Positions 53,507-62,690 of a stretch of DNA of 64,000 bases are shown here, piece after piece. The position numbers and the translations under genes are program-made. Origin of the DNA: JAOZPE01 sp964601275 (GTDB lineage: Bacteria > Krumholzibacteriota > Krumholzibacteriia > JAJRXK01). Position 1 is the stretch's first letter. Each line of letters opens with the position of its first letter. Location of the stretch: assembly GCA_964601275.1 (NCBI GenBank), contig CAZRMV010000009.1:123768-187767 (forward strand). Direction: 5' to 3'. The notes below the pieces were generated by a model. The model saw only the letters and a list, made by a program, of their open reading frames with translations. It searched no databases and was not told where the DNA came from.

Positions 53507-56500
53507 GAGGTCGCTTCGGCGGTGCCACCCATCTCCGGCGCTTCCTTCTTCTTCCCGAATCGCTCGGCGGTGCTCTGCACCACCATGTACAGCCAGGGAA
53601 TGATGAACACCCCGGCCACCGTCGCGACGAACATTCCCCCCAGCACCGCGGTGCCCAGCGCCCGCCGGCTCTCCGCTCCCGCCCCGGTGGCGATCACCAG
53701 CGGGATCACCCCGAGGATGAAGGAGAAGGCGGTCATCAGGATGGGCCGGAAGCGCAGGTGGGCCGCCTGGGCCGCCGCCTCCATGGGGGTCTTGCCTTCT
53801 TCCCGCAACTGCTTGGCGAACTCGACGATGAGGATGGCGCTCTTGCTCGCCAGTCCGATCAGCAGCACCAGGCCGATCTGGGTGTACACGTTGTTGTCCA
53901 TGTGGCGCAGCAGGGTGTACACCGCCGCGCCCAGCACCGCGAAGGGAACCGAGAACAGCACCGCGAAGGGAATCGACCAGCTCTCGTACTGCGCGGCCAG
54001 GAACAGGAACACGAAGATGATGGCCAAGGTGAAGATGAAGGGCGCGGCGTTGCCGGCGGCCTTCTCCTGGAAGGTCACGCCCGACCACTCGTAGCCCATG
54101 GCCGAGGGCAAGGTCTGCGCCGCGATCCGTTCGATCTCGTCGGTGGCCTGGCCCGAGGAGATCCCCGGCGCGGGAGTTCCCGACAGTCGCGCGGACGGGA
54201 ACATGTTGAAGCGGAACTTCACCGAAGGTCCCACGGTATCGCGCACCGCCACCAGCGATCCCAGGGGAATCATCTTGCCGCTGGCGCTGCGCACCTCGAG
54301 GCGACCGATATCGTCCACCCGCGAGCGGAACTGCTGGTCGGCCTGGGCCATCACCCTCCAGGTGCGCCCGAAGAGGTTGAAATCGTTCACGTAGGCCGAT
54401 CCCAGGTTGGTCTGCAGGGTGGTGAACACCCCCTGCAGGGGAATCCCGTACGATTTCACCCGCTCGCGGTCGACATCGATGAAGAGCTGCGGCACGTTGG
54501 CGCTGAAATTCTGGCTCACCCGGTTGAGCATGGGGGAAGCGTTCCCGCGGGCGACCATGTCGTTGGCGAACAACTGCAATTGCTGCTCGCCCAGGCCTCC
54601 TCGGTCCTGCAACTCCATGGTGAAGCCCCCGGCTGCGCCCAGGCCGGTGATCGGCGGCGGTCCGAAGGCGAAGCAGATTCCCTCCTGGATCTGGTTCAGC
54701 TCGCGCTGCAAGCCGGCCATGAGTCCCTTCACGTGCAGCGCCTCGCCCTTACGCTCGTCCCAAGGCTTGGTCACCGCGATGACCGCGCCGAAGTTCGACC
54801 CCTGCACGCTGTTGAGGAAGGAATAGCCGCCGATGGTGATGACGCCTTCGATACCGGCCCGACCGATGAGCGTGTCGTTGATGCGGTCGAGCACTTCCTT
54901 CGTGCGTTCGACCGAGGCTCCATCGGGAAGCTGGACGTTGGCGAAGAAGTATCCCTGGTCCTCGTCGGGGATGAAGCCCATGGGCAGGCTGGTGATGCCC
55001 AGCCAGGTCGCTCCCAGCAGCACGAGGAAGATGACGCCGACGATGGTCACCTTCCTCAACATCACGTTCACTCCGCCCAGATAGCTCCTGGTGCCCCGGT
55101 CGAACCACTCGTTGAACTTCGTGAAGAACCACCCGTGCTTCTCCGGCGAAGGCCGCAGCAGGATTCCGCACAGCGCCGGGGCGAGGGTCAACGCGTTGAT
55201 CGAGGAGAAGACGGTGGCGACGGAAATGGTGACCGCGAACTGCTGGTACAGGCGGCCGGTGAGGCCCGGCATCATGGTGGTGGGCACGAAGACCGCGAGC
55301 AGCACCAGGGTGGTGGCGACCACCGCGCCGGCGATCTCCTCCATGGCTTTCCGGATGGCCTCCTTGGCCTTCAGCCCTTCCTCGTCTATGAGCCGCATGG
55401 TGTTCTCGACCACGACGATCGAGTCGTCCACCACGATCCCGATGGCCAGCACCAGTCCGAACAGGGTGAGGTTGTTGATGGACAACCCAATCGCCTTCAT
55501 CACCACGAAGGTGCCGATGAGCGAGACGGGAATGGTGATGGATGGAATGAGGGTGGTTCGGAAATCCTGGAGGAAGATGAAGACGGTGAGAACGACCAGG
55601 AGAATCGCGATCAGAAGGGTGTTGATCACTTCCTTGATCGACGCCTCGATGTAGCGGGTCGAGTCGTAGACGATGCGGTACTCGAGGCCCTCGGGGAAGT
55701 CCTGGGCCAGCTCCTCCATCGCCTGGTAGATGCCCTCCTTCACCGCGAGGGCGTTGGCGCCGGGAAGCTGGTAGATGGCCAGGCCCACGCTGGGTTTGCC
55801 GTCGAGCTGCACGTACCATGAATAGTCCTGGGCGGCCAGTTCGACCCGGGCGACATCGCGCAGGCGCACCAGGCTTCCGTCACGTCCCACCTTCACCACG
55901 ATGTTCTCGAACTGCTGGGCGCTCTGTAGCCGACCCAGGGTGGTGATGGCGTACTCGAAGTTGAGCCCGGCGGGGTTGGGCGGTTGACCGATCTTTCCCG
56001 CCGCGACCTGGACATTCTGTTCGCGCAAGGCGGCCAGGACTTCCTCGGTGGTGAGGTTGCGCGACTTGAGCTGGTCGGGGTTCAACCAGATGCGCATCCC
56101 GTAATCCTTGCTGCCCATGGAGTTGACTTCGCCGACCCCGTTCACCCGCGCGAGCACGTCCTTGATGCGCGTGGTGGAATAGTTGGAGAGGTAGATGTCG
56201 TCGAAGCGCCCATCGGGGGAGATGAGGTTCACCATCAGCAGCAGGTTGGTCGACTTCTTCTTCACCGTGACGCCCTGGCGGACGACTTCCTCGGGAAGCA
56301 GGGGGGTGGCCTCGTTCACCCGGTTCTGCACGAGGACGGAGGCCATGTCCACGTCGGTGCCGATCTCGAAGGACACGGTGAGGGTCATCGTACCCGCCGC
56401 CGTGCTCGACGAGCTCATGTAGATCATGTTCTCGACCCCGTTGACCTTCTGCTCGATGGGGGTCGCCACGGTCTCCTCGACCACCGCCGCGCTGGCGCCG

Positions 56501-56658
56501 GGGTAGGTGGCCCTCACCTCGACGGTGGGAGGGGTGATGTCGGGCATGCTCTCGATGGGGAGCGTCGGGATGGAGATGGCGCCCAGGATGATGATCACGA
56601 TGGAGATGACCAGCGCGAAGACCGGACGGTTGATGAAGAAGATGCTGAAGTTGCTCAC
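53494..56658 (-). CDS. RND efflux transporter, HAE1 family (AcrB/MexB-like)
   Basis: A 1054-residue inner-membrane drug/proton antiporter, the usual length. The N-terminus is NFSIFFINRPVFALVISI. The proton-relay pair is in IGIVVDDSIVVVENTMR, and the trimer also has LNVQDR-like porter segments, e.g. ELQDRGGLGEQQL. The order of the operon (outer-membrane factor, adaptor, pump; all transcribed on the minus strand) is the reverse of the usual acrA-acrB-tolC arrangement, and all genes overlap by 4 nt. Typical substrates are amphiphilic drugs, dyes and bile salts; the specific ones cannot be told. Confidence 0.95.
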   Translation of the reverse strand: MSNFSIFFINRPVFALVISIVIIILGAISIPTLPIESMPDITPPTVEVRATYPGASAAVVEETVATPIEQKVNGVENMIYMSSSSTAAGTMTLTVSFEIGTDVDMASVLVQNRVNEATPLLPEEVVRQGVTVKKKSTNLLLMVNLISPDGRFDDIYLSNYSTTRIKDVLARVNGVGEVNSMGSKDYGMRIWLNPDQLKSRNLTTEEVLAALREQNVQVAAGKIGQPPNPAGLNFEYAITTLGRLQSAQQFENIVVKVGRDGSLVRLRDVARVELAAQDYSWYVQLDGKPSVGLAIYQLPGANALAVKEGIYQAMEELAQDFPEGLEYRIVYDSTRYIEASIKEVINTLLIAILLVVLTVFIFLQDFRTTLIPSITIPVSLIGTFVVMKAIGLSINNLTLFGLVLAIGIVVDDSIVVVENTMRLIDEEGLKAKEAIRKAMEEIAGAVVATTLVLLAVFVPTTMMPGLTGRLYQQFAVTISVATVFSSINALTLAPALCGILLRPSPEKHGWFFTKFNEWFDRGTRSYLGGVNVMLRKVTIVGVIFLVLLGATWLGITSLPMGFIPDEDQGYFFANVQLPDGASVERTKEVLDRINDTLIGRAGIEGVITIGGYSFLNSVQGSNFGAVIAVTKPWDERKGEALHVKGLMAGLQRELNQIQEGICFAFGPPPITGLGAAGGFTMELQDRGGLGEQQLQLFANDMVARGNASPMLNRVSQNFSANVPQLFIDVDRERVKSYGIPLQGVFTTLQTNLGSAYVNDFNLFGRTWRVMAQADQQFRSRVDDIGRLEVRSASGKMIPLGSLVAVRDTVGPSVKFRFNMFPSARLSGTPAPGISSGQATDEIERIAAQTLPSAMGYEWSGVTFQEKAAGNAAPFIFTLAIIFVFLFLAAQYESWSIPFAVLFSVPFAVLGAAVYTLLRHMDNNVYTQIGLVLLIGLASKSAILIVEFAKQLREEGKTPMEAAAQAAHLRFRPILMTAFSFILGVIPLVIATGAGAESRRALGTAVLGGMFVATVAGVFIIPWLYMVVQSTAERFGKKKEAPEMGGTAEATSPPA

Positions 56659-57896
56659 GAGGCGGCCCCCTTGGCCGCGGCCTTGCGGGCCTTCATCTGC
56701 TCTTCGGTCATCGGCGTCACCGGGAAGCCGGGCCGCGCGCGGAGCATACCGTTGACGATGTAGGTCTCCTGTCCGTCGAGGCCTTCCTTCACGACGATCG
56801 TGCCGTCCTCCTGCTTGGCGCCGAGGGTGATGTAGCGCTGCTCGACCTTGTTCTCCTCGTCGAGCACGTACACGTACTTGCCGCCCAGATCGGTGCCCAC
56901 CGCGCGCTCATCCACCAAGACGGCGTCCTGGGCGATCCCGCCGAGGACCCGCACGCGGGCGAAGAGGCCGGGGAAGAGCGACTGGTCTTCGTTGGGCATG
57001 AGGGCGCGCAGCTCGATGGTGCCGGTGGCGGGGTCGACGGTGTTGTCGATGTAGTCGATGTGGCCCTGGTGCTGGAAGGTGCGCTCGTTGGCGAGCCGGA
57101 GCAGGGTCTGGCCGATGGGGTTGTCGGGATCCTCGATCATCGCCGAGGCGCCGGTGGCCGCGCCCTTGGCCTCGTCGGCGTTCCCCGGGACCCGCGCGTC
57201 GGTGTGCGCGAGGAAATCGAGCACCAGGCGCTCGGGAGCGTTGAAGTACACGAAGATGGGCTGGATCTGGTTCACGGTGGTGAGCAGGGTGGCCTCCCCG
57301 CTTCCCACCAGGTTGCCCGGATCGACCAGGTTGCGACCCACCCGGCCGGCGATGGGAGAGCGGACCAGGGTGTAGCTGTAGTCGAGTTCCTTCGCCGCCA
57401 GGTCGGCCTTGGCCGAGAGGACCGCGGCCTCGGCCATCTTCCGGCGGGCGATGGCCTGGTCGAGGTCCTGCTTGCTGACCGCGTTGTTCTCGATGGCCTT
57501 GCGGATGCGCTCCTCGTCCGAGCGGGCCGACTCGAGCTCGGCCCGGGCCGACTCCAGGGCGGCGGCCGCGTGATCGCGGGCGGCCTTGTAGCCCTCGCGT
57601 TCGATGACGAAGAGCACCTGCCCCTTGTCGACCAGGCTGCCCGGGGTGAACTCGACGCTCTCCAGCCGTCCCTTCACGCGGGCCCGCACCTCGACGGAGG
57701 ACACCGCCCGCACCGTGCCGGTGAATTCGGCGTAGTCGACCACGTCGCGCACGATGGGGTGGGCCACGGTCACCTGCGGTGGTGGGGGCGGTGGGGGGGT
57801 CTTCTGCCCGCAGCCGGCGAGCAGCGCGGGCAGGATGAGTGCCGCGATGAAGAGTGTGGACGGCGCGTGTGGACTGGGGTTCCTCTTCCTCATCAT
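56655..57896 (-). CDS. RND periplasmic adaptor (membrane fusion protein) lipoprotein
   Basis: A 413-residue AcrA/MexA-like adaptor. The lipoprotein signal ends LPALLAGC (Cys29). A lipoyl/barrel-sandwich domain (VRARVKGRLESVEF, then a SPIAGRVGRNLVDPGNLV second half), the alpha-hairpin, the beta-barrel and the membrane-proximal domain follow. A proline run (KTPPPPPPPQ) follows the lipid anchor. The stop overlaps the pump gene (ATGA). Confidence 0.95.
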   Translation of the reverse strand: MMRKRNPSPHAPSTLFIAALILPALLAGCGQKTPPPPPPPQVTVAHPIVRDVVDYAEFTGTVRAVSSVEVRARVKGRLESVEFTPGSLVDKGQVLFVIEREGYKAARDHAAAALESARAELESARSDEERIRKAIENNAVSKQDLDQAIARRKMAEAAVLSAKADLAAKELDYSYTLVRSPIAGRVGRNLVDPGNLVGSGEATLLTTVNQIQPIFVYFNAPERLVLDFLAHTDARVPGNADEAKGAATGASAMIEDPDNPIGQTLLRLANERTFQHQGHIDYIDNTVDPATGTIELRALMPNEDQSLFPGLFARVRVLGGIAQDAVLVDERAVGTDLGGKYVYVLDEENKVEQRYITLGAKQEDGTIVVKEGLDGQETYIVNGMLRARPGFPVTPMTEEQMKARKAAAKGAAS

Positions 57897-59539
57897 TCGC
57901 TCACTTTTCCGGCTGAAGGTGGAGTCTTGGCGGTGGAATCAGGCGGCAGGGGTGAGGCGGCCTGCGACACCCGGGTCTCATCCCCGTCGTCGGTGAGGCC
58001 CGGCACCGGGGCGGTGTAGTCCCACCCGCCGCCGAGGGCCTTGTTCACCGCGATGAGATCCTTCACCACCTGGCCCGAACTCGCCGACAGCTCGTCCTGC
58101 CTCTGGAACAGGGTGCGCTGGGAGTCGAGCAGGTTCTGGAAGTTGGTGAGCCCCGAGAGGTACTGGGTGCGCACCAGCTCGACCGAGCGCTCGGCCGCGG
58201 TCACCGCGTCCTGGAGGTGCCGGTTGCGCTGCTGCTCCTGGTGGTAGGCGGTGAGGGTGTTCTCGACCTCTTCGAGCGCGAGCAGGATGGACTGCTCGTA
58301 ACCGAGCAGGGCCTGTTCGGTGCGGGCGCGTTCGGCGCGCACGCGGTTCTTCACCTTGCCCGCGCTGAAGATGTTCCAGCGGAACCGGGGCATGAACTGC
58401 CACACCAGGCTGCCCGAGTTGAAGAGATTGTCGGTGTCGTTCGATTTCCACCCGATGAAGCCGGGAAGGCTGAGGCGGGGGAAGAAGTCGGCGGTGGCCA
58501 CGCCGATGCGGGCGGTCTGGGCGGCCAGGCGGCGCTCGGCCCGGCGCACGTCGGGGCGCCGGCGCAAGGCGTCGGCGGGCACGCCCGCGGTCAGGTCGTA
58601 CTTGGGCTGGGGAATCGGCGCCGGGTCCTTCAGTTCCTCCTGGAGGGCGCCGGGTTGCTCGCCCAAGAGGACGGCGAGGCGGTTGAACGCGGCGGTGAGC
58701 TGGGTTTCCAGGGGTGGAATGGACGACAAGGTGCCGGAGAGATTGGCCTCGGCCTGGGCCACGTCCAGGGCCGAGGTGAGGCCGGTCTCGTAGCGGGTGC
58801 GGGTGATGTCGAGGCTCTCGGTCTGGGCCCGGGCGTTCTCGCGGGCGAAGGCCAGGCGCTGCTGGATGGTGCGCAGCTCGACGTAGTTGCGGGCCACGTC
58901 GGCGTAGAGGGTGACCATGACGTCGCGGTAGTCCTCGACCGAGGCCTCCACCTCGGCGGTCGAGGCCTCGACCTTCCGGCGCACGCGGCCGAAGAGGTCG
59001 ATCTCCCACGAGGCGTCGAAGTTCAGATCCCAGACATTGGCGGGTGGAATGTCGCCAATGGCCGAACCGAGTTCCCCCAGGGAATTCTTGCTGAGCTGTT
59101 GGCGGGAATAGGAACCGTTCGCGTTCACCTGGGGAAAGAAGTCGGCCTTGTCGACCCCGCGGAGGGCGCGCGATTCGCGGATGCGCTCGACCGCGACCTT
59201 CAGGTCCTTGTTGTTGCGGCCCGCGCGGACAATGAGCGAGGTGAGCAGGGTGTCGTCGAAGGCGGTCCACCAGTGCTGGAGATCAGGCTGTTCGGCGTTC
59301 ATCTCGGCGCTGACCGCGGCTTGCCATTGGTCGGGAGCCTCGGTCTCGGGCTGTACGTAGTTGGGTCCCACCGCGCAGCCGGCGAGGAGGGCGGCGGCCA
59401 ACAGGAAGCAGGTTGCGACGGCGCGACGTCGGAGGTGGTGGGGCGCGGAGCGTCCTCGGGTGAACGCGCGCTTTTCGGCCGTGCGGAGCGGAGGGAGGAT
59501 GCGCGGTGATCCCGTCCCTGGGCGGTCGGCTGGGGACAT
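57893..59539 (-). CDS. Outer-membrane efflux factor (TolC/NodT-like lipoprotein)
   Basis: A 548-residue outer-membrane channel of the NodT/OprM type. Lipobox LLAGC (Cys55) is preceded by an unusually long, Arg-rich N-terminus. The mature start AVGPNYVQPETEAPDQW is typical for the NodT subfamily, and two repeats of long helices with strands follow (GLTSALDVAQAEANL and GLTNFQNLLDSQRTL). The ATG at 59539 follows AGGAGG by 5 nt. It is the first gene of the efflux operon. Confidence 0.95.
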   Translation of the reverse strand: MSPADRPGTGSPRILPPLRTAEKRAFTRGRSAPHHLRRRAVATCFLLAAALLAGCAVGPNYVQPETEAPDQWQAAVSAEMNAEQPDLQHWWTAFDDTLLTSLIVRAGRNNKDLKVAVERIRESRALRGVDKADFFPQVNANGSYSRQQLSKNSLGELGSAIGDIPPANVWDLNFDASWEIDLFGRVRRKVEASTAEVEASVEDYRDVMVTLYADVARNYVELRTIQQRLAFARENARAQTESLDITRTRYETGLTSALDVAQAEANLSGTLSSIPPLETQLTAAFNRLAVLLGEQPGALQEELKDPAPIPQPKYDLTAGVPADALRRRPDVRRAERRLAAQTARIGVATADFFPRLSLPGFIGWKSNDTDNLFNSGSLVWQFMPRFRWNIFSAGKVKNRVRAERARTEQALLGYEQSILLALEEVENTLTAYHQEQQRNRHLQDAVTAAERSVELVRTQYLSGLTNFQNLLDSQRTLFQRQDELSASSGQVVKDLIAVNKALGGGWDYTAPVPGLTDDGDETRVSQAASPLPPDSTAKTPPSAGKVSE

Positions 59540-59623
59540 GGGGCCTCCTGGAAGAGAGCGGGCGGTTCGATTCGATCGGGCGGACCGGTGCGGAAGCGGT
59601 CCGGGAAGTCGGGAACGGGGTTC

Positions 59624-59652
59624 AGGGTAAGGGATCCGGGCGATTCCGACAA
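59624..59652 (-). promoter_or_regulatory. Putative promoter of the efflux operon
   Basis: Minus-strand TTGTCG (59652-59647) and TACCCT (59629-59624) are 17 nt apart, about 80 nt before the OMF start. No adjacent regulator gene is present. Confidence 0.4.
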
Positions 59653-59668
59653 GGAAGGCACGGGACGG

Positions 59669-60946
59669 CTACCCGGCCAGGGCGCCTCCTCCGGAGAATC
59701 GCTGGGTCAACAGCAGGGCGGCGACGGCCACCAGGAAGACGATGCCGACGGCGGCGACGGCGAGCGCGGCGCGGGAGGGCCGCAGGGCGGGATCGTCGAT
59801 GAGATGGGTGACCGCCCAGGTGTTCAGCGCGTAGTAGAGGGGGCTGAAGACGAAGGTGACCGCGCCCAGGAGGGTGAGCAGACGCACCGGGTCGGGCACC
59901 GATTGGACGAGGCCCAGCGACAGCAGGGTCATGCCCAGCAGGTAGCCCCAGTAGAGACGGCCGCGGTCGGGGCGTTCGGGGTCGTCGACCGACCGCAGGT
60001 GTCGCACCGTCGCCACCAGGGTGCGGGGCATCCCGTCCATGATGGCGTAGGTGGTGGAGAAGGTGGTGAAGAAGGCCACCAGGTAGAAGAGGGGCCGCAT
60101 CCAGGCACCGAAGAGCTCGGTGTAGAGACGCGCGAGGGTGGAGGCCACCTCGAGGCGGCCGGGAACGAGCCCGCGCGGATGCAGGACCGCCGCGCCCAGG
60201 CCCAGGAAGAACACCGCCAAGACCGCCGACAAGAGGTAGCCCAGGCGCACGTCCAACAAGACCGTGCGCATCCGCTGGGCAGTGGTCCGGGTGTCGGCGG
60301 GGTCGCGGCCGTTGCAGCGGGGGTCTTCGAGGGTCCACAGCGACTGCCAGATGGAGACGCCGATGGCCGTTGGCAGGAATCCCAGGATGGACGCGACCAG
60401 CAAGAGGCTTCCGGCGGGAATGTCGAGGAGGATCGCGTGGGTCCAGGCCGACAGCGGGGGCGGCGCGGCGAAGAAGGCCACGGCAGTGCCCAAGGCCAGG
60501 GCGGCCATCATGAAGAGGTTGAGACGGCGCAGCAGGGGATAGCGTCCGGTGAGCAGCAACAGGAAGGTGAGGGCGATGACCCCGGCGGTCCACACGCCCA
60601 GGCCGGGTCCGCCCAGGGCGGCCCGCAGGATGGAGGCGGTGAGTCCGGCCACGGCGGCGAGCACCCCGACGCTCTCCAAGACCATGTCGACCAGGCCCAG
60701 CCACAAGGCCCAGTCGCGGGGGCCGGGCAGGCGGCGGTAGGCCGAGAGCAGGCTGTGCCCGGTGGCGACGGCCAGGCGCGGCCCGAACTCGAAGGCGTGG
60801 TACTTCAGCAGGTGGGCCAGCAGCACCAGCCACAGCAGGCGGTAGCCGTAGCTGGCGCCGGCGGTGGTGCACAGCACCAGGTGGCTGCCGCCGATGGCGG
60901 TGGCGGCCAGGAGGATGCCGGGTCCGAGCAGGCGGGGGCGGCGCAT
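59669..60946 (-). CDS. Divergent Nramp-like transporter
   Basis: A 425-residue, 11-helix-type membrane protein. The first helix is GPGILLAATAIGGSHLVL, which has the position of the DPGN metal-binding motif of Nramp/MntH but lacks the Asp and Asn. Helix 6 lacks the MPHN/Met motif; the region reads VASILGFLPTAIGVSIW. The substrate is therefore probably not Mn2+/Fe2+ in the usual way; Mg2+/Al3+-type relatives (NrMT, Nrat) also have altered sites. It lies upstream of the efflux operon on the same strand but is separated from it by 129 nt. Confidence 0.75.
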   Translation of the reverse strand: MRRPRLLGPGILLAATAIGGSHLVLCTTAGASYGYRLLWLVLLAHLLKYHAFEFGPRLAVATGHSLLSAYRRLPGPRDWALWLGLVDMVLESVGVLAAVAGLTASILRAALGGPGLGVWTAGVIALTFLLLLTGRYPLLRRLNLFMMAALALGTAVAFFAAPPPLSAWTHAILLDIPAGSLLLVASILGFLPTAIGVSIWQSLWTLEDPRCNGRDPADTRTTAQRMRTVLLDVRLGYLLSAVLAVFFLGLGAAVLHPRGLVPGRLEVASTLARLYTELFGAWMRPLFYLVAFFTTFSTTYAIMDGMPRTLVATVRHLRSVDDPERPDRGRLYWGYLLGMTLLSLGLVQSVPDPVRLLTLLGAVTFVFSPLYYALNTWAVTHLIDDPALRPSRAALAVAAVGIVFLVAVAALLLTQRFSGGGALAG

Positions 60947-61086
60947 GGGGGGAGACTAGGGGGCGGAGGGGGTGGGGGCAAGGGGGAGCCAGGAGGGTCC
61001 GGAAGCCGTACTATCCTGACAAGGCGTTGCAAACACGTCCTCTACGGGGGGGACCGGCGGAAATCCGGGCCCCGACGACTTTTCAG

Positions 61087-61121
61087 GTGGAAATCTTGCA
61101 TTTGAAATGCAAAATTTCCAC
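61087..61121. repeat. 35-nt palindrome before the DUF4143 ATPase
   Basis: A near-perfect inverted repeat centred on G61104: GTGGAAAT-x-TTGCATTT on the left and AAATGCAA-x-ATTTCCAC on the right, with one mismatch in 17 positions. It is A+T-rich in G+C-rich DNA, and its right end is 14 nt from the ATG, just before the GGGAGGTGA ribosome-binding site. Confidence 0.85.
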
Positions 61122-61135
61122 TTGGGAGGTGACCC

Positions 61136-62359
61136 ATGTCCTCGACCTACATCCGCCGGTCGCTCGAGACGGTCCTGCGGCGCGCTGCCGCCGAATTCCC
61201 CGCGGTGGTCGTGACCGGACCCCGGCAGTCGGGCAAGACCACGTTGTTGCGGCACGTCTTCGGCCGGGGCCATCGCTACGTCTCGCTGGAACCACCCGAT
61301 GTACGGGCCTCGGCCGTGGAGGACCCGCGCACCTTCCTCGAGCTGAATCCTCCGCCGGTGATCTTGGATGAGGTGCAGAACGCACCGGAACTCTTGCCCT
61401 ACATCAAGGAGAAGATCGACGCCGATCGTGGGCGGAAGGGTGGCTACCTGTTGACCGGTTCGCAGAACCTGCTGCTCATGGAGAAGGTGAGCGAATCACT
61501 GGCCGGCCGCGCGGCGATCCTCGGCCTGTTGCCGCTCTCGCGAAGGGAACAGGAGGGAAGACCGGGGCTTTCCCCCGTGTGGGAATTGCGGCGTCCGGCG
61601 CCGTCCGTGGCCGAGGCCGGTTTCCTCGATCTGTGGAAGGCGCTGGTACGGGGCGGCTACCCCGAGCTGGTGACGCAGCCCGGGCGGGACGTGGCCCTGT
61701 GGCATGCCAGCTACATCCAGAGCTACCTCGAGCGGGACGTGCGGACGCTCCGTCAGGTCGGTGATCTTAGCCAATTCCAGGGCTTTCTGAGGACACTGGC
61801 GGCTCGGAGCGCGCAGCTCCTGAATCTGAGCGATGTCTCCCGCGACCTGGGCGTGGCGGTCAACACGGCCAAGGCGTGGTTGTCGGTGCTGGAGGCCAGT
61901 CACCAGGTCATCGTGCTGCGCCCGTACTTCGCCAATGTCGGGAAGAGACTGGTGAAGACACCCAAGGTGTACTTCACCGACACGGGCACACTCTGCCACC
62001 TGGCCGGGCTGCGCGACCCCGAACACGCGGCCCAGGGGCCAATGGGTGGAGCCATCCTGGAAACCGCCGTCTTGTCGGAAATCACGAAGACCTTCCTGCA
62101 CCGGGGGCTTCCCCCACGGGTCTATTTCTGGAGGACCTTGGCCGGAACCGAGGTGGACTTCGTGGTGGAGACGGAGGAAGGACTGGTGCCCATCGAAGTG
62201 AAGCTCTCGGGCACTCCGAAAGCGGCGATGGCATCGAGCATACGGACCTTCCGCAAGGACGTGGGGAAGAAGGCGCGGCCCGGCTGGGTGGTGCATCCCG
62301 GGGACCTCACCCTGTCGCTGGGAGACGAGGTGACCGCCCTGCCCTTTGCCCGCCTGTAG
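61136..62359 (+). CDS. ATP-binding protein, DUF4143 family (AAA+ fold)
   Basis: A 407-residue protein with an ATPase domain: Walker A TGPRQSGKTT (27-36) and Walker B ILDEVQNAP. Sensor 1 LLTGSQN and an ERDVRTL helix follow. The C-terminal DUF4143 part ends in a nuclease-like DFVVETEEGLVPIEVK (PD-(D/E)xK-type D-xn-E-x-K). The family is widespread, frequently horizontally transferred, and of unknown function. GGGAGGTGA before the ATG fixes the start. The palindrome upstream is a likely operator or recognition site. Confidence 0.9.
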   Translation: MSSTYIRRSLETVLRRAAAEFPAVVVTGPRQSGKTTLLRHVFGRGHRYVSLEPPDVRASAVEDPRTFLELNPPPVILDEVQNAPELLPYIKEKIDADRGRKGGYLLTGSQNLLLMEKVSESLAGRAAILGLLPLSRREQEGRPGLSPVWELRRPAPSVAEAGFLDLWKALVRGGYPELVTQPGRDVALWHASYIQSYLERDVRTLRQVGDLSQFQGFLRTLAARSAQLLNLSDVSRDLGVAVNTAKAWLSVLEASHQVIVLRPYFANVGKRLVKTPKVYFTDTGTLCHLAGLRDPEHAAQGPMGGAILETAVLSEITKTFLHRGLPPRVYFWRTLAGTEVDFVVETEEGLVPIEVKLSGTPKAAMASSIRTFRKDVGKKARPGWVVHPGDLTLSLGDEVTALPFARL

Positions 62360-62434
62360 AGCAGCGGAAATGGAGCCCATGTCCTTGAAATGAAAGAGGT
62401 TGCGGGCCAGAGGGAGATGTCGTGGGTGGTCGCC

Positions 62435-62463
62435 TTGACACCGGCCAGGAGGGGCCCTATCCT
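62435..62463 (+). promoter_or_regulatory. Promoter of tRNA-Asn
   Basis: TTGACA (62435-62440) and TATCCT (62458-62463) are separated by 17 nt, a near-consensus sigma-70 promoter. The start would be about 70 nt before the tRNA. Confidence 0.65.
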
Positions 62464-62537
62464 ACCTGTCCGCTGCCGGGCGGGCCTGGATCGTGCATCA
62501 CGCGGGCCGGGCCGCTGGCCGGCGGCCGACAGTTTGT

Positions 62538-62612
62538 TCCTCGGTAGCTCAATGGTAGAGCATGCGGCTGTTAACCGCAGGGTTGTAGGTTCGAGTCCTA
62601 CCCGGGGAGCCA
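62538..62612 (+). tRNA. tRNA-Asn (anticodon GTT)
   Basis: A cloverleaf with acceptor stem TCCTCGG/CCGGGGA, discriminator G and encoded CCA (62610-62612). The anticodon stem TGCGG/CCGCA has loop CTGTTAA, and the T-arm carries TTCGAGT. Anticodon GTT reads AAC/AAU. Its 3' end is a common integration site for mobile elements, and a recombinase-type gene set begins about 520 nt downstream. Confidence 0.97.
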
Positions 62613-62621
62613 GATTACAAT

Positions 62622-62642
62622 CCGCCAACTCTGGCGGTTCTT
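62622..62642 (+). terminator. First hairpin after tRNA-Asn
   Basis: CCGCCA (62622-62627) pairs with TGGCGG (62632-62637) and is followed by TTCTT. Confidence 0.5.
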
Positions 62643-62653
62643 AGTTAGCGCAG

Positions 62654-62690
62654 AACCCCGACGGGCGACCCCCTCGGGGTTTTGTCGTTT
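62654..62690 (+). terminator. Second hairpin after tRNA-Asn
   Basis: AACCCCGA (62654-62661) pairs with TCGGGGTT (62674-62681) across 12 nt and is followed by TTGTCGTTT. Two successive hairpins isolate the tRNA transcript from downstream DNA. Confidence 0.6.
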
